Positions 6,476 through 13,108 of a stretch of DNA of 24,710 nucleotides are shown here, piece by piece. The DNA is from Kutzneria sp036403095 (GTDB lineage Bacteria > Actinomycetota > Actinomycetes > Mycobacteriales > Pseudonocardiaceae). Position 1 is the stretch's first letter. Each line of letters starts with the position of its first letter. The stretch is taken from positions 1-24,710 of the forward strand of contig DASWRQ010000135.1 of the NCBI GenBank assembly GCA_036403095.1, read 5' to 3'. A program made the translations under genes and the position numbers. The notes under the pieces were generated by a model that was given only the letters and a program-made list of their open reading frames with translations, was not told the DNA's origin and ran no database searches.

Positions 6476-7180
6476 ATGGAGCCGACACTGCACATCCCCA
6501 GGCCCGGCGGACCCAAGCCACCGTCCGGCCGGCGCACCACGCTGATCGTCGCCGGTGCGCTGGTCGTGGTGGTCGCGGTGGCCGCGTTCGCGCTCGGGCT
6601 CATCCACTCGGCCAAGCCCGAGAACACGGCCCTGACCAGCCCTTCGGCACCGACCACGAGCCGGCCGGTCGCGACCGTGCCGACCACGTCGGTCGGCCAG
6701 CAGGCGCCGCCGCCGGCCGACAACAGCGGTCGGCCGGCGCTGCCGGTGCGGGTGGACGTGGATGCGATCAACGCCCACTCCTCGCTGGTCCAACTCGGAC
6801 TCAACGCCGACAAGACCGTCGAGGTGCCGCCGGTCTCCCAGCCGCTGCAGGCCGGTTGGTACAAGTTCGGCGCGCGGCCGGGCGAGGTCGGCAAGGCCGT
6901 GATCCTCGGCCACGTGGACGGCGGCGGGCAGCTCGGCGTCTTCAACAAGCTGAACCAGCTCAAGGCCGGCAACGCGATCAAGGTGACCGAGGCCGGCGGG
7001 CAGGTGCTGAACTTCGTCGTGCGGCAGGTTCAGCAGGTGCCCAAGGCCCAGTTCCCGACCCAGGCCGTGTACGGGCCGTCCAGCCAGCGCGAGCTGCGGC
7101 TGATCACCTGCGGCGGCTCGTTCGACAAGGCCAGCGGCAACTACGTGGACAACATCATCGTGTCCGCGGTGCTGGCCTGA
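6476..7180 (+). CDS. Sortase, class F-like
   Basis: A 234-residue type II membrane protein: Pro-rich cytoplasmic start, one transmembrane helix (about 22-43), a Thr/Ser/Pro linker to residue 85, then a sortase barrel. The catalytic histidine is His146 in VILGHVDG and the nucleophile is Cys212 in LRLITCGGSFD. The short length and the ITCGGxFD...GNYxDNxIV ending are as in actinobacterial class F sortases. The arginine that normally completes the sortase active site lies after the cysteine, but residues 213-234 contain no arginine. Its role would be to cut the sorting motif of the upstream protein and join it to the wall or another acceptor. The two genes are 9 nt apart and should be co-transcribed. 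Confidence 0.85.
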   Translation: MEPTLHIPRPGGPKPPSGRRTTLIVAGALVVVVAVAAFALGLIHSAKPENTALTSPSAPTTSRPVATVPTTSVGQQAPPPADNSGRPALPVRVDVDAINAHSSLVQLGLNADKTVEVPPVSQPLQAGWYKFGARPGEVGKAVILGHVDGGGQLGVFNKLNQLKAGNAIKVTEAGGQVLNFVVRQVQQVPKAQFPTQAVYGPSSQRELRLITCGGSFDKASGNYVDNIIVSAVLA

Positions 7181-7310
7181 CAGTCGTCGGCGTCGGGGCG
7201 TGTCGATCCTGGGTGACGCGTTCCGGCGCCGGCCCTACTTGCACGATTCGGTGGCGAAGCTCACCCGGTCGAGCGGTCGCGGCATGGCAGTATCTCCGCC
7301 AAGCTCGGAT

Positions 7311-7326
7311 GTTACTGACGCGTAGC
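7311..7326. promoter_or_regulatory. Candidate operator (GTTAC-N6-GTAAC type) before the 3-hydroxybutyryl-CoA dehydrogenase gene
   Basis: GTTACTGACGCGTAGC has arms GTTAC and GTAGC (one mismatch from a perfect inverted repeat) with TAC-N6-GTA spacing. It lies 40 nt before the GTG at 7367. It is the same type of site as at 1424, 16114 and 19674. Confidence 0.5.
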
Positions 7327-7366
7327 AAGCCAGTGACGCCGCTTCGACGAGCGCCGGAGGTCCGCC

Positions 7367-9169
7367 GTGACGCGCGAAACCACACCCGAAGACCTGCTTG
7401 CCGGGTCGAGCATCACCACCATTGGGATCGTTGGGCTGGGCACCATGGGCGCCGGCATCGCGGAGGTGTGCGCGCGCAGCGGGCTACGCGTGGTCGCGGT
7501 CGAGGTGGACGATGCGGCCATCGCCAAGGGGCGCGGGCACATCGAGCACTCCACCGCCCGTGCCGTCAGCGGGGGCAAGCTCGACGAGGCCGGTCGGGCC
7601 GAGCTGCTGGACCGGATCTCGTGCGCCACAAGCCTTTCCGCGCTGGCCGAGGTCGACCTGGTGATCGAGGCCGTGCCGGAGAACCTGGCCCTGAAGGCCG
7701 AGATCTTCGCCCAGCTGGACAAGATCGTGCGGCCCGAGGTGATCCTCGCGTCCAACACCTCCTCGCTGTCCATCACCGAGATCAGCGTGCACACCGGGCG
7801 GCCGGGCAAGGTGCTGGGGCTGCACTTCTTCAACCCCACGCCGGTGCTCAAGCTGGTCGAGGTGGTGCGCACCGTCGTCACCGAGCACGACGTGGTCGAC
7901 GCCGCCGTGGCTTTCCTCGGCGGGCTGGGCAAAACCCCGGTGGTGATCGGCGACCGGGCCGGCTTCATCGCCAACGCGCTGCTGTTCGGCTACCTCAACC
8001 ATGCCGTGCGTATGTACGAGAGCCGTTACGCCACAAGGGAAGACCTGGACGCCGCGATGCGCTACGGCTGCGGGTACCCGATGGGGCCGTTGGCGCTGCT
8101 GGACCTGATCGGTCTGGACACCGCGTACGAGATCCTCGACACGATGTACCACCAGTCCCGCAACAGGTTGCACGCCCCCGCGCCCATCCTCAAGCAGATG
8201 ATCACCGCCGGGCTGCTTGGCCGGAAGTCCGGGCGGGGCTTCTACACCTACGAGGCGCCCGACTCGCCCGTTGTCGTCGACGCCGCCGGCTCTTCCGCGG
8301 TCGGTGGTGTCGCGCGCGAGGTGCGCCGGGTCGGCGTGATCGGCACCGGCACCATGGCCACCGGCATCGTCGAGGTTTTTGCCAAGGCCGGCAAGGATGT
8401 CGTGCTGCGGGCTCGCGGCGTGGACAAGGCCGAGGCCGCAGTCGCCAAGATCCGCAAGTCGTTGGACAAGGCCGTCGTGCGCGGCAAGCTCGCCGAGGCC
8501 GACCGGGACGCTGCCCTGTCCCGTATCCACACCACCGTCGAGTTCGAGGCGCTGGCCGACTGCGACCTGGTGATCGAGGCCGTCGCCGAGGAACTTTCCG
8601 TCAAGCAGGCCGTTTTCGGGGCGTTGGACGAGGTGTGCAAGCCCGGGGCCGTGCTCGCCACCACCACTTCCTCCCTGCCCGTCATCGAATGCGCCGCCGC
8701 CACCTCCCGTCCCGGCGACGTCGTCGGGCTGCACTTCTTCAACCCGGCCCAGGTGATGAAGCTCGTGGAGATCGTCTCCACCATCGCCACCGATCCCGAC
8801 GTCGTCGCCACCGCCCACGCCGTCTGTCTGGGCCTGCGCAAGGAGCCCGTGCACTGCGGCGACCGGGCCGGCTTCATCGTCAACGCCCTGCTTTTCCCGT
8901 ACCTCAACGACGCCGTCAAGATGCTCGAGGCCCACTACGCCGAGGCCGACGACATCGACACCGCCATGAAGGTCGGCTGCGGGCTGCCGATGGGGCCCTT
9001 CGAGCTGCTCGACGTCGTCGGGCTCGACGTGTCTCTGGCCATCGAGCGCACCCTCTACCTCGAGTTCCGCGAGGCCGGCTTCGCCCCCGCCCCGCTGCTC
9101 GAGCACCTCGTCACCGCCGGCCGCCTCGGCCGCAAGACCGGCAAGGGGTTCCGCGACTACACCGTGTGA
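7367..9169 (+). CDS. 3-hydroxybutyryl-CoA dehydrogenase, duplicated and fused
   Basis: A 600-residue cytosolic enzyme made of two complete 3-hydroxyacyl-CoA dehydrogenase units. It interconverts acetoacetyl-CoA and 3-hydroxybutyryl-CoA with NAD(P)(H). Unit 1 (about 17-296) has GLGTMG at 23-28, SNTSS at 129-133, the catalytic pair His153 and Glu165 in HFFNPTPVLKLVEV, and Asn203. Unit 2 (about 320-600) has GTGTMA at 326-331, His456, Glu468 and Asn506. However, SNTSS is TTTSS at 432-436, and the acidic cofactor-binding residue after strand 2 is replaced by LRAR, suggesting a different cofactor preference or reduced activity. GTG 7367 follows a perfect GGAGG. It probably works with the thiolase (19730) and Ccr (16063), which share its putative operator. 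Confidence 0.9.
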   Translation: MTRETTPEDLLAGSSITTIGIVGLGTMGAGIAEVCARSGLRVVAVEVDDAAIAKGRGHIEHSTARAVSGGKLDEAGRAELLDRISCATSLSALAEVDLVIEAVPENLALKAEIFAQLDKIVRPEVILASNTSSLSITEISVHTGRPGKVLGLHFFNPTPVLKLVEVVRTVVTEHDVVDAAVAFLGGLGKTPVVIGDRAGFIANALLFGYLNHAVRMYESRYATREDLDAAMRYGCGYPMGPLALLDLIGLDTAYEILDTMYHQSRNRLHAPAPILKQMITAGLLGRKSGRGFYTYEAPDSPVVVDAAGSSAVGGVAREVRRVGVIGTGTMATGIVEVFAKAGKDVVLRARGVDKAEAAVAKIRKSLDKAVVRGKLAEADRDAALSRIHTTVEFEALADCDLVIEAVAEELSVKQAVFGALDEVCKPGAVLATTTSSLPVIECAAATSRPGDVVGLHFFNPAQVMKLVEIVSTIATDPDVVATAHAVCLGLRKEPVHCGDRAGFIVNALLFPYLNDAVKMLEAHYAEADDIDTAMKVGCGLPMGPFELLDVVGLDVSLAIERTLYLEFREAGFAPAPLLEHLVTAGRLGRKTGKGFRDYTV

Positions 9170-9177
9170 CCCTCCGC

Positions 9178-9183
9178 TACCCT
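9178..9183 (+). promoter_or_regulatory. Putative -10 (TACCCT) before the first antitoxin gene
   Basis: GCTACCCT with TACCCT ending 6 nt before GTG 9190, and no ribosome site. The same octamer recurs before the second antitoxin gene at 9439-9446, again 6 nt before a GTG. Confidence 0.4.
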
Positions 9184-9189
9184 TCGCTC

Positions 9190-9432
9190 GTGACGATCAT
9201 GCGCCTCCTCGGGTTGCCGCCTCGGATCAGCGACACGATCCACGCCAGGGCCCGTGCCGCCGGCCAGTCCGTCGAGGACTACGTCCGCGGCCACCTGATC
9301 GCGCTGGCGTCACAGCGGACATCCGACGAGATGCTGAACGAGATCGAGGCCCGGCTGGCCCGACCACTCTCCGGACTGTCCTCGGACCGTGAGGAACGAG
9401 TAGATGAGTACGGCTCAGCGCAACAGCGCTGA
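9190..9432 (+). CDS. VapB-like antitoxin, orphan paralogue of the next gene
   Basis: An 80-residue protein with a ribbon-helix-helix/FitA-like N-terminus: LPPRISDTIHARARAAGQS then VEDYVRGHLIALASQ. The second part is the same pattern as RARAAGQSIQAYMRDQVIAMAAQ in the VapB encoded 20 nt downstream. Its C-terminal half, which would bind a toxin, differs (LNEIEARLARPLSGLSSDR). No toxin gene lies between it and the next antitoxin. It may therefore be an antitoxin whose toxin was lost, or a second DNA-binding partner of the operon. The start is GTG 9190, with ATG 9199 as alternative; I favour 9190 from the -10 spacing. Confidence 0.65.
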   Translation: MTIMRLLGLPPRISDTIHARARAAGQSVEDYVRGHLIALASQRTSDEMLNEIEARLARPLSGLSSDREERVDEYGSAQQR

Positions 9433-9440
9433 ATCAGCGC

Positions 9441-9446
9441 TACCCT
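9441..9446 (+). promoter_or_regulatory. Putative -10 (TACCCT) for vapBC
   Basis: TACCCT ends 6 nt before GTG 9453. This matches the leaderless spacing at the first antitoxin gene and favours 9453 over the adjacent GTG 9450 as the start. Confidence 0.4.
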
Positions 9447-9452
9447 GACGTG

Positions 9453-9686
9453 GTGGCGACCATCCAGATCCGAGACATCCCGGAAGAGGTCTACGAGACG
9501 ATTCGACTGCGGGCGCGTGCGGCCGGCCAGTCGATTCAGGCGTACATGCGCGACCAGGTGATCGCGATGGCTGCTCAGCCGACCAAGGAGGAAGTGGTCG
9601 CTGCCATCGAAGCTGTGCTGGCTCGCGAGGGAACTGCGGTGACCATGGCGGACATTCTCAGCGACCGGGACGTGGAACGCCGATGA
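9453..9686 (+). CDS. vapB: VapB-type antitoxin
   Basis: A 77-residue protein beginning MATIQIRDIPEEVYETIRLRARAAG: the short beta strand and two helices of a ribbon-helix-helix/FitA-type DNA-binding domain. A toxin-binding tail ends MADILSDRDVERR. It should neutralise the VapC encoded immediately downstream and repress the operon. GTG 9450 directly precedes GTG 9453; the latter gives the usual MATIQIRD start and the 6-nt spacing from TACCCT. The stop overlaps the vapC start by ATGA (9683-9686), the usual coupling in vapBC operons. Confidence 0.85.
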   Translation: MATIQIRDIPEEVYETIRLRARAAGQSIQAYMRDQVIAMAAQPTKEEVVAAIEAVLAREGTAVTMADILSDRDVERR

Positions 9687-10090
9687 ACCAACTTGTTGTC
9701 GACGCTTCGGCGTACATCTACGCGACCACGTCCACAGAGCCTGGGGCCAAGTTCGTCCTGAGGCGACTGATGAATTCGTTCTGCCACGCGCCGCACCTGA
9801 TCGACGCGGAGGTGGGTCATGTGCTGCGCAGGCTCGAGCGGCGCGGTGACATCAAGCCGGAGATCGCGCTGACGAGCTTGAAGTCATTGGAGCACCTGGT
9901 GGACGAGCGTTGCCCAGCTGTGGGTCAACTCAGCGATGCCGCCTGGCAGCTCAGGGCCGGAATCACCTACTACGACGCACTGTATGCAGCGCTCGCCGCG
10001 GCTATGGGAGCGCCGTTGATGACCGGTGACATCCGGCTGAGCCGTGCACCCGGACTGCCGTGTGAGATCGAGGTGGTCGGCCAGCCCTAG
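9683..10090 (+). CDS. vapC: VapC-type PIN-domain ribonuclease toxin
   Basis: A 135-residue PIN-domain protein with the four acidic residues that hold the catalytic Mg/Mn ions: Asp7 (LVVDASA), Glu43 (DAEVGHVLRR), Asp98 (YYDALYAALA) and Asp116 (TGDIRLS). Family members cleave tRNA or rRNA at single sites; the target cannot be deduced here. All active-site residues and normal length are present, so it should be functional. It is translated in an ATGA overlap with vapB. Its TAG stop lies in the palindrome CTAG (10087-10090), which also gives the stop of the convergent fmdB-like gene. Confidence 0.88.
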   Translation: MNQLVVDASAYIYATTSTEPGAKFVLRRLMNSFCHAPHLIDAEVGHVLRRLERRGDIKPEIALTSLKSLEHLVDERCPAVGQLSDAAWQLRAGITYYDALYAALAAAMGAPLMTGDIRLSRAPGLPCEIEVVGQP

Positions 10091-10290
10091 CCGCCGCAGC
10101 AGCCCCCGCCGCAGCAACCGCTGCCGCCGGCGGGGGCCGCTGCCCCCGTGTTGACGCCGACGGTGGTGAGCAGCTTGACGGTGTCGTCGTGGCCGGCGGG
10201 ACAGGCGGCGGGGTCGGTGGCCGAGCTCATCGGCCGGTTCACCTCGAAGGTGTCGCCGCACTGGCGGCACCGGAAGTCGTAGGTCGGCAT
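10087..10290 (-). CDS. FmdB-family zinc-ribbon protein
   Basis: A 67-residue protein starting MPTYDFRCRQCGDTFEV, the hallmark of the FmdB/CxxC_CXXC_SSSS family. Cys8 and Cys11 form the first zinc knuckle; Cys30 and possibly His34 (CPAGHDD) supply the second half. The C-terminus is Gly/Cys-rich (GCCGGGCCGG), a common actinobacterial variant. Such proteins are annotated as putative regulators, with little direct evidence. ATG 10290 is chosen from the family start. A possible -10 (GACAAT, rc of 10298-10303) sits 7 nt upstream, so the mRNA may be leaderless. It is divergent from the zinc-protein gene at 10340, with 49 nt between. Confidence 0.85.
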   Translation of the reverse strand: MPTYDFRCRQCGDTFEVNRPMSSATDPAACPAGHDDTVKLLTTVGVNTGAAAPAGGSGCCGGGCCGG

Positions 10291-10339
10291 GGGGACCATT
10301 GTCGGGCACCGGCCGGGTCGCCGGATAGCCTGGGCACCC

Positions 10340-10639
10340 GTGCCACGTCGTAACCGACCCCACCGCTCTGGTCCCAAGGGGGATGACGAGCCGCGTCCGC
10401 GCACGCACGGGTGGGCGCGAACGGAGTCGGGACCGGACGGCGAGTGGCACGTGCGGCCGGTGGGGGCGGCCGACAAGACGTACCGGTGCCCGGGCTGCGA
10501 CCACGAGATCCGACCGGGCACGCCGCACGTGGTGGCCTGGCCGGCGGACGACTACGGCAGCGTGGAAGACCGCCGGCACTGGCACACGGGCTGCTGGAAC
10601 AGCCGAGGACGGCGGAAGCCGACGACCCGGCGCTGGTGA
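10340..10639 (+). CDS. Small zinc-binding protein, conserved in actinobacteria
   Basis: A 99-residue hydrophilic protein with a basic start (MPRRNRPHRSGPKG), a zinc-ribbon core YRCPGCDHEI, then PHVVAWP and RRHWHTGCWNSR. The CxxC plus HxxC pattern suggests one structural zinc. It corresponds to a short protein next to alpha/beta-hydrolase genes in Streptomyces that is often labelled, without support, 'ATP/GTP-binding protein'; no Walker motif is present. GTG 10340 gives the typical start. TAGCCT at 10326-10331 is a possible -10 for a near-leaderless mRNA. Its stop at 10637-10639 runs straight into a 15-bp tandem repeat. Confidence 0.7.
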   Translation: MPRRNRPHRSGPKGDDEPRPRTHGWARTESGPDGEWHVRPVGAADKTYRCPGCDHEIRPGTPHVVAWPADDYGSVEDRRHWHTGCWNSRGRRKPTTRRW

Positions 10640-10683
10640 TCAACCTCGGGGCGATCAACGCCGGGGCGTTCAACGTCGGGACG
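10639..10683. repeat. Three tandem 15-bp repeats filling a convergent gap
   Basis: Units atcaacctcggggcg (10639-10653), atcaacgccggggcg (10654-10668) and ttcaacgtcgggacg (10669-10683) differ at two to five positions. They fill the whole space between the stop of the zinc-protein gene (10639) and the stop of the convergent gene (10685). Inside, aacgc-cggg-gcgtt (10657-10670) can fold into a hairpin, so the block may end transcription. Read in frame on the plus strand the units give INLGA-INAGA-FNVGT, resembling a pentapeptide-type repeat. Confidence 0.6.
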
Positions 10684-10684
10684 A

Positions 10685-11026
10685 TCAGCGGAACTCGTGC
10701 ACGACCTCGATGAGGCCGACCAGGTTGTGGTTGAACTCGTCGAGCTCCTCGGCGGGAATCCAGTACTCGAGAATGGTCTGCCCGCCGACCTGGTGCACCT
10801 CGTAGCGGTCGAGGAACTCGCTCCGCACCGCGAACCGGGTGACGAAGCCGACGCCGGAAGCCGGCACGTTCCACTCACGGGCGATCCGCACGGCGTAGTC
10901 CTCGTTCAACACCGGATAGAAGATGGGCTGGTCGGGCAGCCGCGGCGGCCAGCGGCGCCAGCCGGAAGCGCGCACCAGCTCGAGCTCGGCCGGCCCGGTC
11001 GGCCGCCACAGGGTGGTCGAGGTCAT
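10685..11026 (-). CDS. Conserved protein of the 'ADP-ribosylation/crystallin J1' annotation family
   Basis: A 113-residue cytosolic protein beginning MTSTTLWRPTGPAELELV, with conserved stretches LPDQPIFYPVLNEDYA, IAREWNVPASG and LEYWIPAEELDEFN. These match a short actinobacterial family usually annotated ADP-ribosylation/crystallin J1. That name is inherited and no ADP-ribosylhydrolase active site is visible; the function is unknown. ATG 11026 is preferred over an in-frame ATG at 11053: it gives the usual start and lies 6 nt after CACAAT (rc of 11033-11038), a possible -10. The gene is divergent from the hydrolase at 11065 with 38 nt between. Confidence 0.75.
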   Translation of the reverse strand: MTSTTLWRPTGPAELELVRASGWRRWPPRLPDQPIFYPVLNEDYAVRIAREWNVPASGVGFVTRFAVRSEFLDRYEVHQVGGQTILEYWIPAEELDEFNHNLVGLIEVVHEFR

Positions 11027-11064
11027 GCCGTCATTGTGCCGTTGAGCTGGCACGATTTTCGGTG

Positions 11065-11778
11065 ATGAGCACCGAGATCCGCGCCAACACGATGCTGCCG
11101 GCCCGCCGCGAGCCGGTCACGTTGACCACGGCCGACGGCCTGAAGCTGGTGGGGGAGCTGGCGCTGCCGGACAAGACGCCGAGGGCGACGCTGGTCTGCC
11201 TGCACCCGCTGCCGACCCACGGCGGCATGATGGACTCGCACCTGTACCGCAAGGCGGCGTTCCGGCTGCCGGCGCTGGCCGACATCGCGGTGCTGCGCTT
11301 CAACACCCGCGGCACGGCGAGCGAGGCGGGCCGCAGCGAAGGCGTGTTCGACAACGGCGACAGCGAGCGGCTGGACGTCCAGGCGGCGCTGGAGTTCGTG
11401 CAGGGCATGCCGAACGTGTGGCTGGTGGGCTGGTCCTTCGGCACGGACCTGGCGCTGCGGCACGGGTGCGAAGGGGTGCAAGGCGCGGTGTTGATCTCGC
11501 CGCCGCTGCGCTACAGCACGCCGGAAGACCTGGCGGCGTGGGCGAAGCCGCTGGTGTGCCTGGTGCCGGAGTTCGACGACTACCTCCGGCCGCCGCAAGC
11601 CAGGGAGCGCTTCACGCAGGCCCGCGTCGAGGAGTTCGCCGGCGCGAAGCACCTGTTCGTCGGCTACGCCGAGCAGGTGCTGGACGCCATCGTGGCCACG
11701 GTCGCGCCGGACGTCGCGGTCCCGCTGCCGCGGACCTGGGACGGGCCGTCGCAGGAGCGCCAGGTCAAGATCGTCTGA
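11065..11778 (+). CDS. Alpha/beta hydrolase
   Basis: A 237-residue cytosolic alpha/beta-hydrolase. The nucleophile elbow is GWSFGT, the acid is probably an Asp in EFDDYL, and the histidine is in KHLFVG near the C-terminus. An HPLPTHGG segment after the first strand would form the oxyanion hole. The family is close to short serine hydrolases/dienelactone-hydrolase relatives conserved in actinobacteria; the substrate is unknown. ATG 11065 is preceded by an in-frame GTG at 11062, and the choice between them is open. The 3' end overlaps the convergent GNAT gene by 14 nt. Confidence 0.82.
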   Translation: MSTEIRANTMLPARREPVTLTTADGLKLVGELALPDKTPRATLVCLHPLPTHGGMMDSHLYRKAAFRLPALADIAVLRFNTRGTASEAGRSEGVFDNGDSERLDVQAALEFVQGMPNVWLVGWSFGTDLALRHGCEGVQGAVLISPPLRYSTPEDLAAWAKPLVCLVPEFDDYLRPPQARERFTQARVEEFAGAKHLFVGYAEQVLDAIVATVAPDVAVPLPRTWDGPSQERQVKIV

Positions 11779-12256
11779 ACTCCAGCCAGTACGGATCGGT
11801 GCCGGCCCGGCGAAAGCCCAGCCGCTCGGCCAGCCGGATGGACGGCAGGTTGTCCCGCGTGGTGATCACGACGACCGGCGCGCCGGAGCCCTCCCGCTCG
11901 GCCCAGTCCACCGCGGCGCGGGCCATCTCCAGCGCCAGGCCGCTACCCCAGACCGACGGCCGGAACCGGTAGAACATGTTCAGTGCCGGCGCGCCCTCGT
12001 GCTCGCAGCGGCGCAGCCCGCCGATGCCGATGGCCTGTTCGGTGACGGCGTCGACGACCAGCCAGTAGCCGATGCCGTGCTCGGCCCAGTCGGCGAGCCA
12101 GCACCGCAGCTGCTGGGCGATCCTGGCCGGGCCGGCGGTGCCGAGCGGGTTGTGTTCGTTCGCCGCCGGATCGCCCTGGATCTGCTCCACCGCGGGCAAG
12201 TCCTCGGGGCGTAACCGGCGCAGCAGCAGTCGCTTCGTGCGCAGCTCGGTGAGCAT
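11765..12256 (-). CDS. GNAT-family N-acetyltransferase (RimJ/RimL-like)
   Basis: A 163-residue acetyltransferase starting MLTELRTKRLLLRRLRPED, the usual opening of RimJ/RimL-type (Acetyltransf_3) GNAT enzymes, which acetylate N-terminal or small-molecule amines using acetyl-CoA. AIGIGGL is the strand 4 region, RFRPSVWGSGLALEM is the acetyl-CoA pyrophosphate loop (degenerate Q/RxxGxG/A), and NLPSIRLAERLGFRRAG is the conserved C-terminal helix and strand. ATG 12256 is chosen by the family start; CAGAAT (rc of 12263-12268) lies 6 nt upstream, consistent with a leaderless mRNA. The acceptor substrate is unknown. Confidence 0.85.
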   Translation of the reverse strand: MLTELRTKRLLLRRLRPEDLPAVEQIQGDPAANEHNPLGTAGPARIAQQLRCWLADWAEHGIGYWLVVDAVTEQAIGIGGLRRCEHEGAPALNMFYRFRPSVWGSGLALEMARAAVDWAEREGSGAPVVVITTRDNLPSIRLAERLGFRRAGTDPYWLEFRRS

Positions 12257-12403
12257 GAGCCGATTCTGCGGCAGGCAAACGATTACAGGTGCTCGATACG
12301 GGTTTTCGGGGAGCCGTTCCGGTACCTGTTCGACCGGTGTGTGAGGAACTGTCGAGATACCGGTCAGCGGGATGAGCGGATGGCCTGGCCCGAGCGGGCG
12401 CAG

Positions 12404-12409
12404 TAGCGT
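12404..12409 (+). promoter_or_regulatory. Putative -10 (TAGCGT) for a leaderless hydrolase mRNA
   Basis: TAGCGT (TANNNT) ends exactly 6 nt before ATG 12416, and there is no Shine-Dalgarno sequence. The 159-nt divergent gap also holds an imperfect inverted repeat (12319-12334 with 12351-12363). Confidence 0.4.
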
Positions 12410-12415
12410 CGGAAC

Positions 12416-13108
12416 ATGACCTTGGTCCTGCTGCACGCGTTCCCACTGGACTCACGCATGTGGGACGGGGTACGGGAGCCGTTCGCCAAACGTTTGCGGC
12501 TGGCCACGCCCGACCTCGGCGACGGCCCGCCCAGCCTCGACGCCGCCGCCGACGCCGTGCTGGCCGGCCTGGGCGAGGAGCCCTTCGTGCTGGGCGGTTG
12601 CTCGATGGGCGGCTATCTGGCCATGGCCATCCTGCGCAAGGCCCCGGCCCAGGTCGCCGGCCTGCTGCTCGTCGACACGAAGTCAGCCGCGGACGCTCCC
12701 GAGGCTCGGGAGAACCGGCTCGCCGTCGCCGCTCGGGCCGAGGCCGAGGGAGTGACCGGCTGGTTGGCCGACGCGATGCTGCCCAACCTGGTCAGCCCCG
12801 GCGCACGTCCGGAGGTGCTGGCCACGTTGCGGTCGCTGATCGACTCCCAGGCCGGCTCGGTCGTGGCCCGGGCCCAGCGGGCCATGGCCGCCCGGCCGGA
12901 CTCCACCGAGCTGCTGGCCTCGGTCAGCGTGCCGACCCTGGTCGTGCGGGGCGCCGAGGACGTCCTGATGGCTCCGGGCGCGATTCAGGTGCCCGGGGCT
13001 CGGGTGGTGGAGATGGCCGGGTGCGGACACCTGCCGCCCGTCGAGGATCCGGACGGCTTCGCCGCCGTGGTCCTCGACTGGTTGGACGCGGAAGGCTTGG
13101 CCGACTAG
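12416..13108 (+). CDS. Alpha/beta hydrolase, enol-lactonase-like
   Basis: A 230-residue alpha/beta-hydrolase with the oxyanion stretch LLHAFPLDSRMW, the nucleophile Ser in GGCSMGGYLAM, an Asp in VVRGAEDVLM and the catalytic His in GCGHLPPVEDP. The length and pattern resemble 3-oxoadipate enol-lactonase (PcaD)-like and other small carboxylesterases. No aromatic-degradation genes are nearby, so the substrate is open. The start is ATG 12416. Its TAG stop is part of CTAG at 13105-13108, shared with the stop of the convergent coiled-coil gene. Confidence 0.83.
   Translation: MTLVLLHAFPLDSRMWDGVREPFAKRLRLATPDLGDGPPSLDAAADAVLAGLGEEPFVLGGCSMGGYLAMAILRKAPAQVAGLLLVDTKSAADAPEARENRLAVAARAEAEGVTGWLADAMLPNLVSPGARPEVLATLRSLIDSQAGSVVARAQRAMAARPDSTELLASVSVPTLVVRGAEDVLMAPGAIQVPGARVVEMAGCGHLPPVEDPDGFAAVVLDWLDAEGLAD

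Noticed and set aside
5758..9432. A 1224-codon open frame on the plus strand across several genes
   Set aside because: It runs out of frame through the secreted protein, sortase and dehydrogenase genes and has low-complexity Arg/Gly-rich translation. Only its last 80 codons are a real gene (antitoxin 9190-9432).
9441..9452. TACCCTGACGTG as a fifth copy of the TAC-N6-GTA operator before vapB
   Set aside because: The right arm is GTG instead of GTA and the flanks do not match. It is better explained as the -10 and start codon of a leaderless gene.
12319..12363. Imperfect inverted repeat in the divergent gap before the hydrolase gene
   Set aside because: Two short paired blocks (ccggta/taccgg and tcgac/gtcga) with an internal loop. 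It does not fit the TAC-N6-GTA form, and I see no second copy, so it is not called an operator.
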